From contig CAWCEV010000008.1 of the NCBI GenBank assembly GCA_963794655.1, positions 1,488,001 through 1,552,000 on the forward strand: 64,000 nt of DNA, written 5' to 3'. The notes below the pieces were generated by a model. The model was not told the DNA's origin. It ran no database searches and saw only the letters and a program-made list of their open reading frames with translations. Both the position numbers and the translations under genes were made by a program. Each line of letters opens with the position of its first letter. Positions within the stretch are counted from its first letter, which is position 1. The stretch comes from Roseiarcus sp963794655 (GTDB lineage: Bacteria; Pseudomonadota; Alphaproteobacteria; Rhizobiales; Beijerinckiaceae). Of this stretch, positions 1 to 8,982 are shown one piece after another.

Positions 1-1
1 C

Positions 2-406
2 CGGCACGAGGACATTCACAGCCTCAGTTTCGCCGACGATTCGATCGACCTGATCGTCAGCGCAGATGTCATGGAGCACGTCGCGAGCCCCGCACGGGCT
101 TTTTCGGAGGTAGCCCGTGTCCTGCGTCCCGGCGGCGTGGCGCTGATGACGTTCCCGTTCGACGCCGGATTGAGCGAGTCGGTCGTTCGAGCCGAGATTC
201 TGGACGGCGACCTCAGGCACCGTCTCGAGCCCATCTATCACGTCAACCCGATTTCGAAGGGCGGCTCGCTTGTCTTCACCGATTTCGGCTGGGATCTGCT
301 CGACGTGATCCGCGCACAGGGTTTCCGCGAGGTCGCCCTCGAGGTCTACCACTCAATCCCGCTCGGCAACCTGGGGACTGGAATCCTGTTCAGCCTTGTT
401 CGCTGA
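2..406 (+). CDS. Class I SAM-dependent methyltransferase, 3' part
   Basis: The reading frame is open from base 2, so the gene begins before the window. About 134 C-terminal residues are visible. They contain the motif pair typical of type-11 methyltransferases: an acidic loop followed by DLIVSADVMEHV, then a segment ending RPGGVALMTFPF. These correspond to the post-I/motif IV strand and the motif V-VI region of the Rossmann-like SAM fold. The SAM-binding glycine loop lies upstream and is not visible. The family methylates small molecules or lipids; the substrate cannot be inferred. It converges with the neighbouring minus-strand gene, with only 6 bases between the stops. Confidence 0.75.
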   Translation, partial: RHEDIHSLSFADDSIDLIVSADVMEHVASPARAFSEVARVLRPGGVALMTFPFDAGLSESVVRAEILDGDLRHRLEPIYHVNPISKGGSLVFTDFGWDLLDVIRAQGFREVALEVYHSIPLGNLGTGILFSLVR

Positions 407-412
407 ACGGGA

Positions 413-2227
413 TCACTTCCAGGCGTCGAACGCCTTCTCCAGCATCGCCTGCCCCTCGGGCGATTTCTGGAACACGATCTTGGCGATGCGGTCGTCGTTG
501 AGCAGGAGCGGGAAGTCGAACCAGGACCGGGTCTTCATCAGGTCGAGGTTGCGGGCGGTGTCGGAATCGCCCTTGGCCAGCGCGATGAGGAAATAGACGT
601 CGCTGATCTTGACCTTGACGCTGGTCAAGGCTTCGGCAGCGGTCGAATCCTCCATCCGCATCTGCGGCAGGCCGACATCCTTGAAGCCGGTGATCGGGGC
701 GCCCTCGGCGAAGGAGAATTTGAGATCGATCGTATGCGTCGCCTGGAGCGTCGGATCGGTGTTTTTGCGCAGGGTCATCGTCGCGTGCATCTTGAGGTCG
801 GGGATGTCAGCCTCGGCCTTGACCGCAACGGAAGCCGGCTGGCCGGGCGCCGCAGGAATGAGAGACCACACCGTCGAGCCCAGGCTGACCACCGGTTTCT
901 GCGGATTGTCCGCGGAAGCGACGAGCATCGCGGCGCGGCCGCCTGACGGCGCCGCCGCGGGGGCGCCCGCAGGCGCGGGCGTTGGGTTCGCCGCCGGCGG
1001 ATTCTGCGGCTGAGCGGCCGGGTTGTTCGCCTGTGCCGCGCCCTGGTCGGCGGCCGGCTGTTCGGCTTTCGGCTCGCTTGCGGCAGGCGGAGGCGACGCG
1101 GGGGCCGCCGGGGGCGCCTCGACTCGCTCGGCGATCTTCGCCGGCGGCTGCGCGGCGGGGGGCGCCGCCGCTTCGACCGGCGGCTTGATCGCCAGATCCT
1201 GGGGCTTTTGGCGCATCAGTATCGCGGCGCCGGCCACCGCCAGAACGACGCCGAGCGCGACCGCCGCCGCGATCCAGAGCCATCGTTTAGGCTTCGCGGC
1301 GTCCATGCCCGGCGCAATCGGGCGCTGGCCTTCCGGTTCTTGCCTTGCGGTCGCGCCCGGGCGATCGAACTCGCCCGGCACCTCCGGCGCCACGGCGGAT
1401 TGCACCGGTTCGTCGGAGCGGGTTGCGACAACCGGCGGCGCCAAGGAGGAATGGACTTCGTCCGCCCGGGCTGACCGAGCCGCCCTGGCGAGATCGGGCG
1501 GCGGCGGGAAATTGTCCTCCCGTGCGTCCGCCGCTCCTGCCGGGAACGCGGCTCCGGTTTTCGTTCCGACGGAAGGCGCAGGCCGCGCCCCGACGACCGC
1601 GGGTTGTGGCCGCCCTGGCGGAGAGAGAGCGGCAGCCGGCGCGACGGCGCCAGCCGGCTTGCCCGCCGTCGCGGCTAAGGCTTGCGGCGCCGCGTTCGGG
1701 GCCGGCTGGGCCGCCCGGGGCGTCGATATGGGCGGCGGCGACGTTCGCGGCGGAATGGCCGGTTGACCGGACCCGGCCGGCGCCGGCGATCCGGCTTGGT
1801 AGGGCGGTCTTGGCGCGCTCGCCTGCTGGGCGGGAGATCCCGCCACGGACGCGCTCTGCGCCGGGCCAGGCGTAACCGGGCGCGCGGGTTGAACGGGCGC
1901 CGTCGGCGCGACTGGTTTCGGCGAGGGCGGCGGCGAAGCAACCGCTTTGGCGCTCGCGGGCGAAGTCGAACTCGCCGCCGGCGGCGAGGGAGTGGAAGAC
2001 CGCGCGGACTGTTGCGACGGGAAGTTCGCCTCGATCTTGGCGATCGCGGCGTCGAGGGCGTTCGCTTCGCGCGCGATGTCGCTTTCCGGCAACGGCGGGC
2101 GCAGGCTCCGCAGCTGTTCGATCAGCGCATTGCGCGCGCGCACATAGATCGCCTCGCGCGTCCCTGGCGTGCCGCCGCTTGGCAAATTGGCGACGGCGCG
2201 CGTGAGCAGCGAATGATAATCAGCCAT
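413..2227 (-). CDS. Proline/alanine-rich single-pass membrane protein of unknown function
   Basis: This encodes a protein of about 604 residues. The first 70 residues are ordinary sequence (MADYHSLLTRAVANLPSG onward, predicted helical). Next come about 230 residues of Pro/Ala/Ser-rich low complexity, one strong membrane segment near residue 325 (WLWIAAAVALGVVLAVAGAA), another Pro/Ala-rich linker and a conserved-looking C-terminal domain of about 170 residues. The start at MADYH is preferred over an ATG five codons upstream because it begins the conserved block. The layout suggests an inner-membrane protein with a flexible cytoplasmic arm and a periplasmic domain. It lies just downstream of purA on the same strand, 44 bases away, so the two may be co-transcribed. 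I do not recognise a characterised function. Confidence 0.7.
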   Translation of the reverse strand: MADYHSLLTRAVANLPSGGTPGTREAIYVRARNALIEQLRSLRPPLPESDIAREANALDAAIAKIEANFPSQQSARSSTPSPPAASSTSPASAKAVASPPPSPKPVAPTAPVQPARPVTPGPAQSASVAGSPAQQASAPRPPYQAGSPAPAGSGQPAIPPRTSPPPISTPRAAQPAPNAAPQALAATAGKPAGAVAPAAALSPPGRPQPAVVGARPAPSVGTKTGAAFPAGAADAREDNFPPPPDLARAARSARADEVHSSLAPPVVATRSDEPVQSAVAPEVPGEFDRPGATARQEPEGQRPIAPGMDAAKPKRWLWIAAAVALGVVLAVAGAAILMRQKPQDLAIKPPVEAAAPPAAQPPAKIAERVEAPPAAPASPPPAASEPKAEQPAADQGAAQANNPAAQPQNPPAANPTPAPAGAPAAAPSGGRAAMLVASADNPQKPVVSLGSTVWSLIPAAPGQPASVAVKAEADIPDLKMHATMTLRKNTDPTLQATHTIDLKFSFAEGAPITGFKDVGLPQMRMEDSTAAEALTSVKVKISDVYFLIALAKGDSDTARNLDLMKTRSWFDFPLLLNDDRIAKIVFQKSPEGQAMLEKAFDAWK

Positions 2228-2271
2228 GAAGCGTCCGCTCAACCGCTCTGCGCGAACCCGCGAACGGTCCC

Positions 2272-3564
2272 TTAGTCCTGAAACGGATCATGCACAAGAA
2301 TCGTATCGTCGCGCTCGGGACTCGTCGATAATAAGGCGACCGGCGCGCCAACCAGTTCCTCGATTCGGCGCACATATTTTATCGCCTGCGCCGGCAGGTC
2401 TGCCCAGGACCGCGCTCGGCTCGTCGCTCCGTTCCAGCCTTCGATCGTTTCGTAGACCGGCTCGATGCGCGCCTGCGCGGATTGGGAAGCAGGCAGATAC
2501 TCGATCTCCTCGCCGTTCAGGCGGTAACGCGTCGCGACCTTGATGGTCTCAAACCCGTCGAGAATGTCAAGCTTGGTCAGCGCGAGACCGTCGATGCCGC
2601 AGGTGCGGACCGCCTGGCGCGCGAGCACCGCGTCGAACCAGCCGCACCGGCGCGGCCGGCCGGTGTTGGTGCCGAATTCGCGGCCGCGCTCGCCGATGCG
2701 TCGGCCGACCTCGTCGTCGAGCTCGGTCGGGAACGGGCCGCCGCCAACGCGCGTCGTGTAGGCCTTGGCGATGCCGAGCACATAGCCGATCGCCCGCGGC
2801 CCCAGCCCCGAGCCCGTCGCCGCGTTGGCGGCGACCGTGTTCGACGACGTTACGTAAGGATAGGTTCCATGATCGACGTCGAGCATCGCGCCTTGCGCGC
2901 CCTCGAACAGAATGCGCTTGCCCGCCCGCCGCTCGCTGTCGAGGATTTCATACGTCGGCGCCATGAACGGCAGAACCTTGGGCGCGACCGCAATCAATTC
3001 GGCGCGGACGGCGGCGAGGCTCGGCGGCGGCAGTCCAAGGCCCCGGCACAGGGGATCGTGATGGGCGAGCAGGCGTTCGATCTTTTCGTCGAGCGCCTCC
3101 GGATCGGCGAGATCCATCAGCCGGATCGCCCGCCTCGCGACCTTGTCCTCGTAGGCCGGGCCGATGCCGCGCTTGGTTGTGCCGATCTTGGCGCCGGCAG
3201 CGCCCGACTCGCGATGGGCGTCGAGTTCACGATGCAGCGACAGGATCAGTGGGACGTTCTCGGCGATCTTGAGGTTTGCCGGCGTCACCTCGACTCCCTG
3301 GCCACGCAGTTTCTCGATCTCCCCGACGAGATGATAGGGATCGAGCACGACGCCGTTGCCGATGATCGACAGCTTTCCCGGGCGAACGATGCCGGAAGGA
3401 AGCAGCGCAAGCTTATAGGTCTTGCCGTCGATCACTAGCGTGTGACCGGCATTGTGGCCGCCCTGAAAGCGGACCACGACGTCGGCGCCGACCGACAGCC
3501 AATCGACGATCTTGCCTTTTCCCTCGTCGCCCCACTGGGCGCCGACAACGACAACATTGGCCAT
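2272..3564 (-). CDS. purA: Adenylosuccinate synthetase
   Basis: The enzyme condenses IMP with aspartate using GTP to give adenylosuccinate, the first committed step to AMP, in the cytoplasm. The 430-residue length is normal for the family. The N-terminus carries the phosphate-binding signature WGDEGKGK (Asp13 and Lys16), followed by the GGHNAGHT block with the catalytic histidine near residue 41. The GTP-specificity loop motif TTRVGGGPFPTE lies near residue 300. An upstream in-frame GTG would add six residues. The ATG at 3564 is chosen because MANVVVVGAQWGDEGKGK matches the usual family start. Confidence 0.97.
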   Translation of the reverse strand: MANVVVVGAQWGDEGKGKIVDWLSVGADVVVRFQGGHNAGHTLVIDGKTYKLALLPSGIVRPGKLSIIGNGVVLDPYHLVGEIEKLRGQGVEVTPANLKIAENVPLILSLHRELDAHRESGAAGAKIGTTKRGIGPAYEDKVARRAIRLMDLADPEALDEKIERLLAHHDPLCRGLGLPPPSLAAVRAELIAVAPKVLPFMAPTYEILDSERRAGKRILFEGAQGAMLDVDHGTYPYVTSSNTVAANAATGSGLGPRAIGYVLGIAKAYTTRVGGGPFPTELDDEVGRRIGERGREFGTNTGRPRRCGWFDAVLARQAVRTCGIDGLALTKLDILDGFETIKVATRYRLNGEEIEYLPASQSAQARIEPVYETIEGWNGATSRARSWADLPAQAIKYVRRIEELVGAPVALLSTSPERDDTILVHDPFQD

Positions 3565-3798
3565 CGTCGATTGCTCTTCCACCTTTTTTGAGACGAGCTA
3601 AGCCCCAGCGCAGCGAAAGGGAGCGGAACCGGGGCCTCAGCGGCCTTCGCCTAAACGATCGGCAGGCTTGAGTAAAGGCGCGCCGCCGGACGCATGGCGG
3701 CGGCGGTGGGGAAGCGAAAAACCTTCCTCCCAGCCTTGGATTGGCCACACGCGTCGCTATATGCCGGGCGCGGGCGATCCGCCTGCAGGGAGAGCGAC

Positions 3799-4611
3799 AT
3801 GACCCCCGAAGAACGCCAGATGCTCGGCGGCCTTTTCCAGCGCGTCAATTCCGCGGCCGCGACCCAGCGTGACCCCGAGGCCGAAGCCTTCATCAACAAC
3901 TCGGTTCGCGCCGCGCCCCATGCGCCCTATGTGCTGGCGCAGACCGTGCTCGTTCAGCAGCAGGCCCTGGAGGCCGCTGCAAACCGGATCTCCCAACTCG
4001 AGGCGGCCGCCCAGCAGGGCCCCGACCAGGGCCAGGAGCACGGCAGTTTTCTCGGCAATCTCGGCAAGACCATTTTCGGCGGCGGTCCGTCGTCGTCTCC
4101 GCCCCCGCCCTATTCCGATCCACAGGCCTATCAGCGCGGACCGGCCCCCACGCCGTCGCGCGGCTACGCGCCGCCTCCGCCTCAGGGCGGCTATCCCCCG
4201 GCCCCGCAAGGCTATCCGCCGCAACAGGGCGGCCCATGGGGCCAGCCCCAGCCTTCGGGCGGCGGCGGCTTCCTGCAGAACGCGGCCTCGACGGCGACCG
4301 GAGTGGCCGGCGGCGTGGTCCTCGGCAACCTCCTGGGCGGCCTGTTCGGCGGACATGCCGGCGGGGGCCTTTTCGGCGGCGGGGCCAACGCTGCGGGATT
4401 CGGCGGCTCGGGCCTGACCGGCAACCCGACAGAGGTCACCGAGATCAACAACTACTATGACGATCGCGGCGACCGGGGCGGCGACCAGAACTTCGACCCC
4501 GGCGCGCCGGGAGTTCAGGACGCCAACTTCGACCAGTTGGACGACTCGAGTTTCGACAATTCGGACGGCTCGTCGTTCGACGACAGCGGCGGCGGCTTCG
4601 ACGACGTTTGA
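3799..4611 (+). CDS. DUF2076 family protein
   Basis: This encodes a 270-residue protein. The first 85 residues (MTPEERQMLGGLFQRV onward) match the helical DUF2076 domain. A Pro/Gln/Tyr-rich linker follows at about 100-165. A glycine-rich hydrophobic stretch (GVAGGVVLGNLLGGLFGG) resembles a glycine-zipper. The tail is acidic and repetitive (Asp/Ser/Phe, ending DDSGGGFDDV). The family is common in alpha- and betaproteobacteria and often described as a periplasmic ligand-binding-sensor-like protein, but its function is unknown and no signal peptide is visible. The start is fixed by a good ribosome site (GGGAGAG) 5 bases upstream; longer in-frame starts overlap the purA promoter region. Confidence 0.85.
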   Translation: MTPEERQMLGGLFQRVNSAAATQRDPEAEAFINNSVRAAPHAPYVLAQTVLVQQQALEAAANRISQLEAAAQQGPDQGQEHGSFLGNLGKTIFGGGPSSSPPPPYSDPQAYQRGPAPTPSRGYAPPPPQGGYPPAPQGYPPQQGGPWGQPQPSGGGGFLQNAASTATGVAGGVVLGNLLGGLFGGHAGGGLFGGGANAAGFGGSGLTGNPTEVTEINNYYDDRGDRGGDQNFDPGAPGVQDANFDQLDDSSFDNSDGSSFDDSGGGFDDV

Positions 4612-4705
4612 AGTTCTGAGCGAAGGATCCGCGCGGCCCTGACCGCGCGGCCTGAACCGTCAGACGAGCGCTCGTTCATAGGCGCCGGGACGGCTAGCCG
4701 GTTGG

Positions 4706-5518
4706 CTATGGCGCGAGAGCCTCGCTCGCCGCGCGGCGGCTGCCGCTGAGTGGATTGTCGGGATCCCAGGCGTAGCGCAGCGTCTCGAACCGCATGGCGC
4801 GGGAGTCGATCATCAGGAGCCGCCCGACCAGGCCCTCGTCGCCGTCGCCAAAGCCCCCGACGATCACGCGGATCGCCTCGAGCGCCATCAGCGAGCCGAG
4901 CACGCCGCCGAGCGCGCCCAGAACCCCCGCTTCGGCGCAGGTCGGGATCGTCCCCGGCTCCGGCGGGTCGGGGAAGAGACAGCGATAGGTCGGATTCGGC
5001 TTGCCGTCGGCGCCGTTCTCATAAGGCTTCAGCGTCGTCAGCGTGCCGTCGTATTCGCCGAGCGCGGCCGAGACGAGCGGGCGGCGCTCGTGGAAACACA
5101 TGTCGGAGAGCGCATAGCGGGTGGCGAAATTATCCGAGCCGTCGAGCACAACATCGAAGCGCCTGACGATCGGCCGGGAGTTCAGGGCGTCGAGCCGCAC
5201 GGCGATCGCCTCGACGGCGACATGGGGATTGATGCGTCCGATCGCCGCCGCCGCGCTCTCCGTCTTCGGCTGCCCGATGTCATTCGTCCCGTGGATGATC
5301 TGCCGGTGCAGGTTGGAGAGCGCGACCTCGTCGTCATCGACGATCCCGAGCGTCCCGACCCCGCCGCCGGCCAGATATTGCAGCGCCGGCGAGCCCAGGC
5401 CCCCCGCGCCGACAACGAGGACCCGCGCCGCCTTGAGCTTGTTCTGCCCCGGGCCGCCCACGCCGCGCAAAACGATCTGGCGCGCGTAACGCTCAATTTC
5501 TTCGCTGGATAGGGTCAT
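4706..5518 (-). CDS. moeB: HesA/MoeB/ThiF family adenylyltransferase (molybdopterin-synthase adenylyltransferase type)
   Basis: This E1-like enzyme adenylates the C-terminal glycine of a ubiquitin-fold sulfur carrier (MoaD in molybdopterin synthesis or ThiS in thiamine synthesis). The 270 residues show the nucleotide-binding loop GAGGLG at 37-42, the VDDDEVALSNLHRQ motif, an Asp/Asn-rich DGSDNFATRY segment and the crossover region CAEAGVLGALGG. The paired CxxC zinc ligands of E. coli MoeB are not present as CxxC: only single cysteines remain (RCLFP and TCAEAG). Partner identity (MoaD or ThiS) cannot be decided from sequence. Molybdate-uptake genes lie 7 kb away, which is compatible with MoeB but not proof. 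Confidence 0.85.
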   Translation of the reverse strand: MTLSSEEIERYARQIVLRGVGGPGQNKLKAARVLVVGAGGLGSPALQYLAGGGVGTLGIVDDDEVALSNLHRQIIHGTNDIGQPKTESAAAAIGRINPHVAVEAIAVRLDALNSRPIVRRFDVVLDGSDNFATRYALSDMCFHERRPLVSAALGEYDGTLTTLKPYENGADGKPNPTYRCLFPDPPEPGTIPTCAEAGVLGALGGVLGSLMALEAIRVIVGGFGDGDEGLVGRLLMIDSRAMRFETLRYAWDPDNPLSGSRRAASEALAP

Positions 5519-5635
5519 TTCGCTTTGAGTCTACACGGCAGCCGGCGGCGCGCGAAGCTCATATCGGCGCCCCGCGCGCGGGAACAAGCCGCGTCTCCCG
5601 GCGTTCGGGATTAGGATCGGCGCTGGAGGAGCACC

Positions 5636-5959
5636 ATGTGGAGAATCGGGTTGGGGCTCTTGGCCTCGTTGGCGGCCGGAGCGGCTGTCGCGGAGACATT
5701 GTCGCCTGAGGCGGACGCCTGCAAGGCGAGCGGCCTCATCGCGCTCAAGCAGAAATATCCTCAGGTGAAGGATGTTGTCATCGATCTCGACAGCGCCAAG
5801 ATCATCAAGGCCGAGACTTCGATCGAGGACGTGCCGATCAGGACCGTCGTGATCGGGGACGCTTATGTCGAACGCACGAAGACGACCAAGCCGCAAACAC
5901 TCGTCTGCGTGATCGGAGACAAGGGCAAGGTTCTGCTGACGCTCTTTTCCGATAAATGA
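5636..5959 (+). CDS. Small secreted protein of unknown function
   Basis: This encodes a 107-residue protein with a clear Sec signal peptide (MWRIGLGLLASLAAGAAVAE, cleavage expected after AVA). The mature part has an alternating beta-type pattern and two cysteines (EADACKASGL and QTLVCVIGD) that could form a disulfide in the periplasm. A strong ribosome site (GGAGGAG) precedes the ATG. It stands alone, divergent from the MoeB-type gene and convergent with the haemoglobin gene. I do not recognise the family. Confidence 0.7.
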   Translation: MWRIGLGLLASLAAGAAVAETLSPEADACKASGLIALKQKYPQVKDVVIDLDSAKIIKAETSIEDVPIRTVVIGDAYVERTKTTKPQTLVCVIGDKGKVLLTLFSDK

Positions 5960-5974
5960 TCGCAAAGGAAGCGA

Positions 5975-6436
5975 TCACGCCTTCCGGCGATAGCGCTCGC
6001 CTTTTTGCAACAGCACGCCGTTCGCCCCCGCGACGCCGAGCTCGAGGCTCTCCGCGACCCGACGAGCCCGCTCGATGAAGCGCTCGGCGGCGGCAGGCGC
6101 GCAAAGCTCGCGCGCCGTTTCTTCAAACAGCGCGAGCCATCGATCGAAATGGCGCCCGTCCACGGCCAAGGGCATGTGCTTCGCCATCGGCTGGCCATGA
6201 TAGCGCCCAGTCTGCAGCGTCAGCGACGACCAGAAGGCGAACATGTTGTCGAGGTGCGGCTCCCAGTCCGAAATGCGCGCTTCGAAAATCGGCGCAAGCA
6301 ATGGATCTTGGCGCACTCGCTGATAAAAAGCGCGAACCAGCGTCTCGATCATTGCATCGTCGATGCCGGTCTCCTTCCGCGTCAGGGCGACAATAGCGGC
6401 GCGCCGCTCCTCGGCGCTGTGGGGCTCATGGGACAT
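5975..6436 (-). CDS. Group III truncated haemoglobin
   Basis: This is a 153-residue haem protein of the 2-over-2 globin fold. The sequence carries the group III landmarks: an E-helix region FWSSLTLQTGRYHGQPMAKH and the proximal histidine segment GRHFDRWLALF. Group III globins are cytoplasmic and have been linked to oxygen, nitric-oxide or peroxide chemistry; the actual role is unproven. The start at 6436 (MSHEPHS) has GAGGAGA 6 bases upstream. The longer upstream reading frame overlaps the divergent thiolase gene and is not real. It is single and monocistronic. Confidence 0.88.
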   Translation of the reverse strand: MSHEPHSAEERRAAIVALTRKETGIDDAMIETLVRAFYQRVRQDPLLAPIFEARISDWEPHLDNMFAFWSSLTLQTGRYHGQPMAKHMPLAVDGRHFDRWLALFEETARELCAPAAAERFIERARRVAESLELGVAGANGVLLQKGERYRRKA

Positions 6437-6544
6437 TCGCCATCTCCTCGCTTCGCCCCTATATGAAGACTCGCGATCCTCCGCGCCAGTCTCTCGACGG
6501 GAATGGGGGCGGGACGCTTTGACGCAAGCGAAGGCGCAAGACCC

Positions 6545-7732
6545 ATGGCAACCCCGGACCCCATCGTTATCGTCGGCGCGGCGCGCACGCCGATGGGCGG
6601 CTTTCTCGGCGACTTCAAGGACGTGGCCGCGCCGGCGCTCGGCGCGCGCGCGATCGCGGCCGCGGTCGAGCGGTCGGGGATCGCCCCTGAAAGCGTCAAC
6701 GAGATCCTGATGGGCTGCGTCCTGCCGGCGGGCCAGGGCCAGGCGCCGGCGCGGCAGGCCGCGATTGGGGCTGGCCTCCCGCTCGCGGCGGGCGCGATGA
6801 CGGTCAACAAAATGTGCGGCTCGGGCATGAAGGCGGCGATGGTCGCGCACGACCTTTTGCGCGCCGGCTCGGCCGACGTCGTAGTCGCCGGCGGCATGGA
6901 GAGCATGAGCAACGCGCCCTATCTCCTCGATCGCGCCCGCACCGGCTACCGCATGGGCCACGGCCGCACGGTCGACTCGATGTTTCTCGACGGGCTCGAG
7001 GACGCCTATGACAAGGGCCGCCTCATGGGAACCTTCGCCGAAGATTGCGCGGAAGCCTATCAGTTCACCCGGCAGGCGCAGGACGCCTACGCGCTCGCCT
7101 CGCTCGAACGCGCCAACCGCGCCATTCATGACGGCGATTTCGCCTGGGAGATTGCGCCCATGAGCGTGAAGGCGGGCAAGAGCCAGACGCTCGTTTCAAC
7201 CGACGAGCAACCGCCCAAGGCGCGCCCCGACAAGATCCCGACGCTGAAGCCCGCGTTTCGCGACGGCGGCTCGGTGACGGCGGCCAATTCGAGCTCGATC
7301 TCCGACGGCGCCGCGGCGCTGGTCCTGATGCGCGAGAGCGAAGCGGGGAGTCGCGGCGCCGAGCCGCTCGCGCGCGTCGTCGCGCATGCGACCTACGCCG
7401 CCGAGCCAAGCAAGTTTCCGACCGCGCCGATCGGGGCCCTCAAGAAGCTGTTCGACAAGACCGGCTGGAGCAAGGATTCGGTCGATCTCTACGAGATCAA
7501 CGAAGCCTTCGCGGTCGTGGCGATGGCGGCGATGCGCGACCTCGGCCTGCCGCACGAGAAGGTCAACGTCAACGGCGGAGCCTGCGCGCTGGGCCATCCG
7601 ATCGGCGCCTCGGGCGCGCGAATCCTGGTGACGCTGATCGCCGCGCTTCGGGCGCGAGGCTTGAAGCGCGGCGTCGCCGCGCTGTGCATCGGGGGCGGCG
7701 AAGCGACGGCGATGGCGATCGAGGCGGCGTAG
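6545..7732 (+). CDS. Acetyl-CoA C-acetyltransferase (thiolase)
   Basis: This thiolase II-type enzyme condenses or cleaves acetoacetyl-CoA or related 3-ketoacyl-CoAs, in polyhydroxybutyrate/ketone metabolism or degradative pathways. The 395 residues show the nucleophile Cys91 in NKMCGSGMKA, the NEAFAV motif, the catalytic His in GGACALGHPIGASGARI and the second Cys in LCIGGGEA near the C-terminus. No phaB or other acyl-CoA gene is adjacent, so the pathway is open. The start at MATPDP is chosen because the family begins there; an upstream in-frame start would add 14 residues with no recognisable pattern. Confidence 0.93.
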   Translation: MATPDPIVIVGAARTPMGGFLGDFKDVAAPALGARAIAAAVERSGIAPESVNEILMGCVLPAGQGQAPARQAAIGAGLPLAAGAMTVNKMCGSGMKAAMVAHDLLRAGSADVVVAGGMESMSNAPYLLDRARTGYRMGHGRTVDSMFLDGLEDAYDKGRLMGTFAEDCAEAYQFTRQAQDAYALASLERANRAIHDGDFAWEIAPMSVKAGKSQTLVSTDEQPPKARPDKIPTLKPAFRDGGSVTAANSSSISDGAAALVLMRESEAGSRGAEPLARVVAHATYAAEPSKFPTAPIGALKKLFDKTGWSKDSVDLYEINEAFAVVAMAAMRDLGLPHEKVNVNGGACALGHPIGASGARILVTLIAALRARGLKRGVAALCIGGGEATAMAIEAA

Positions 7733-7750
7733 ACGTCCCGCGCGTAGAAT

Positions 7751-8794
7751 TCAGCCGAGCTGCGCGCTCGGCGTCGAGCGCGAGATTGCGCGTTCGTCTT
7801 CGGTCATGTCGGCGGGGACGTCGGCGAAGAGCGGGGTGCTGAGATAGCGCTCGCCGGTGTCGGGAAGCATGCACAGAATATTCGCTCCCTTCGACGCCTC
7901 GCTCGCGATCTTCAGCGCGCCAGCGAAGGTTCCTCCTGAGGTTATGCCGACAAAAATGCCTTCCTTGGCGGCGAGTTCCCTGCTGCAGCGAAGGGCGTCG
8001 GCGCCGGCGATCGGCAGGACCCGGTCGATCAGTTTTAGGTCGACAGCCTCGCCGGCGATCTTCGGGATGAAGTCGGGCGTCCAGCCCTGCATGGGGTGAG
8101 GCTTAAAACTCGGATGCGGCGCCGCTGGCGAGCCATCGGCCAGCCGCTTCTGCTCGATCCCGGATTCGAGCAGCGGCGCGTCGGCCGGCTCGCAGACAAT
8201 GATATTCGTTTCCGGGCGCTCCTGCCTCAGCACGCGGCCGACGCCCTTCAGGGTGCCGCCGGTGCCGTAGCCGGTAACCCAGAAGTCGAGCCGGTCGCCG
8301 GCGAAGTCGTCGACGATCTCGCGCGCGGTGGTGCGCGAGTGAAAGTCCGGGTTGGCTTCGTTCTCGAACTGCCGGGTCATGTACCAGCCGTGAGCTTCGG
8401 CCAGTTCGACCGTCTTCTTGATCATGCCGACCGCCCGTTCGGCGGCCGGCGTCAGGATAACTTTCGCGCCGAGGAAGCGCATCAGGCGCCGCCGCTCGAC
8501 GCTGAAGGTCTCAGCCATCGTCAGCACGAGCGGATAGCCTTTCGCGGCGCAGACCATGGCGAGCCCGATGCCGGTGTTGCCGCTCGTCGCCTCGATCACC
8601 GTCTGCCCGGGCTTGAGCTCGCCTGCCTTCTCGGCCGCCTCGATCACGCCGAGCGCCAGGCGGTCCTTGACCGAACCCAGCGGATTGAATGCTTCGACTT
8701 TCACGTAGAGATTGACCCCCTCCGGGGCGAGGCGATTGATGCGGACGACCGGCGTGTGTCCGACCGTCCCGAGAATGCTTTGAAATCGCGCCAT
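7751..8794 (-). CDS. cysK: Cysteine synthase A (O-acetylserine sulfhydrylase)
   Basis: This PLP enzyme makes L-cysteine from O-acetylserine and sulfide. In 347 residues the sequence shows the PLP lysine Lys43 in NPLGSVKDRLAL, the substrate loop TSGNTG, the phosphate-binding GYGTGGTLKG and the PMQGWTPDFIPK segment. It is about 25 residues longer than classic CysK because of an extra C-terminal tail (ADMTEDERAISRS onward). It converges with the thiolase gene and diverges from the sugar-transport operon. No CysE gene is nearby. Confidence 0.93.
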   Translation of the reverse strand: MARFQSILGTVGHTPVVRINRLAPEGVNLYVKVEAFNPLGSVKDRLALGVIEAAEKAGELKPGQTVIEATSGNTGIGLAMVCAAKGYPLVLTMAETFSVERRRLMRFLGAKVILTPAAERAVGMIKKTVELAEAHGWYMTRQFENEANPDFHSRTTAREIVDDFAGDRLDFWVTGYGTGGTLKGVGRVLRQERPETNIIVCEPADAPLLESGIEQKRLADGSPAAPHPSFKPHPMQGWTPDFIPKIAGEAVDLKLIDRVLPIAGADALRCSRELAAKEGIFVGITSGGTFAGALKIASEASKGANILCMLPDTGERYLSTPLFADVPADMTEDERAISRSTPSAQLG

Positions 8795-8982
8795 GCGGAC
8801 CCTCCCGTCGTTTCACCCAATAGCCCAGCATAGTCGGGACGCGGCCCGCGGGAAACGAGGCGCCGCCGAACAGCGCCGAATCGAGGCCGCGTCGATTGCG
8901 CCCTTGTCGCGGCCTTGAATTTCGGACATGGTTCCTGCGAGCGTCGGCTAACATGTTAGTCCGGCGCAAGGGAGGTAAATCC

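Noticed and set aside
2482..3438. Long plus-strand open frame (318 codons) antisense to purA
   Set aside because: It is the GC-skew shadow of purA: purA has all family motifs, and the antisense frame has no recognisable domain and an Arg/Asp-rich composition typical of such shadows.
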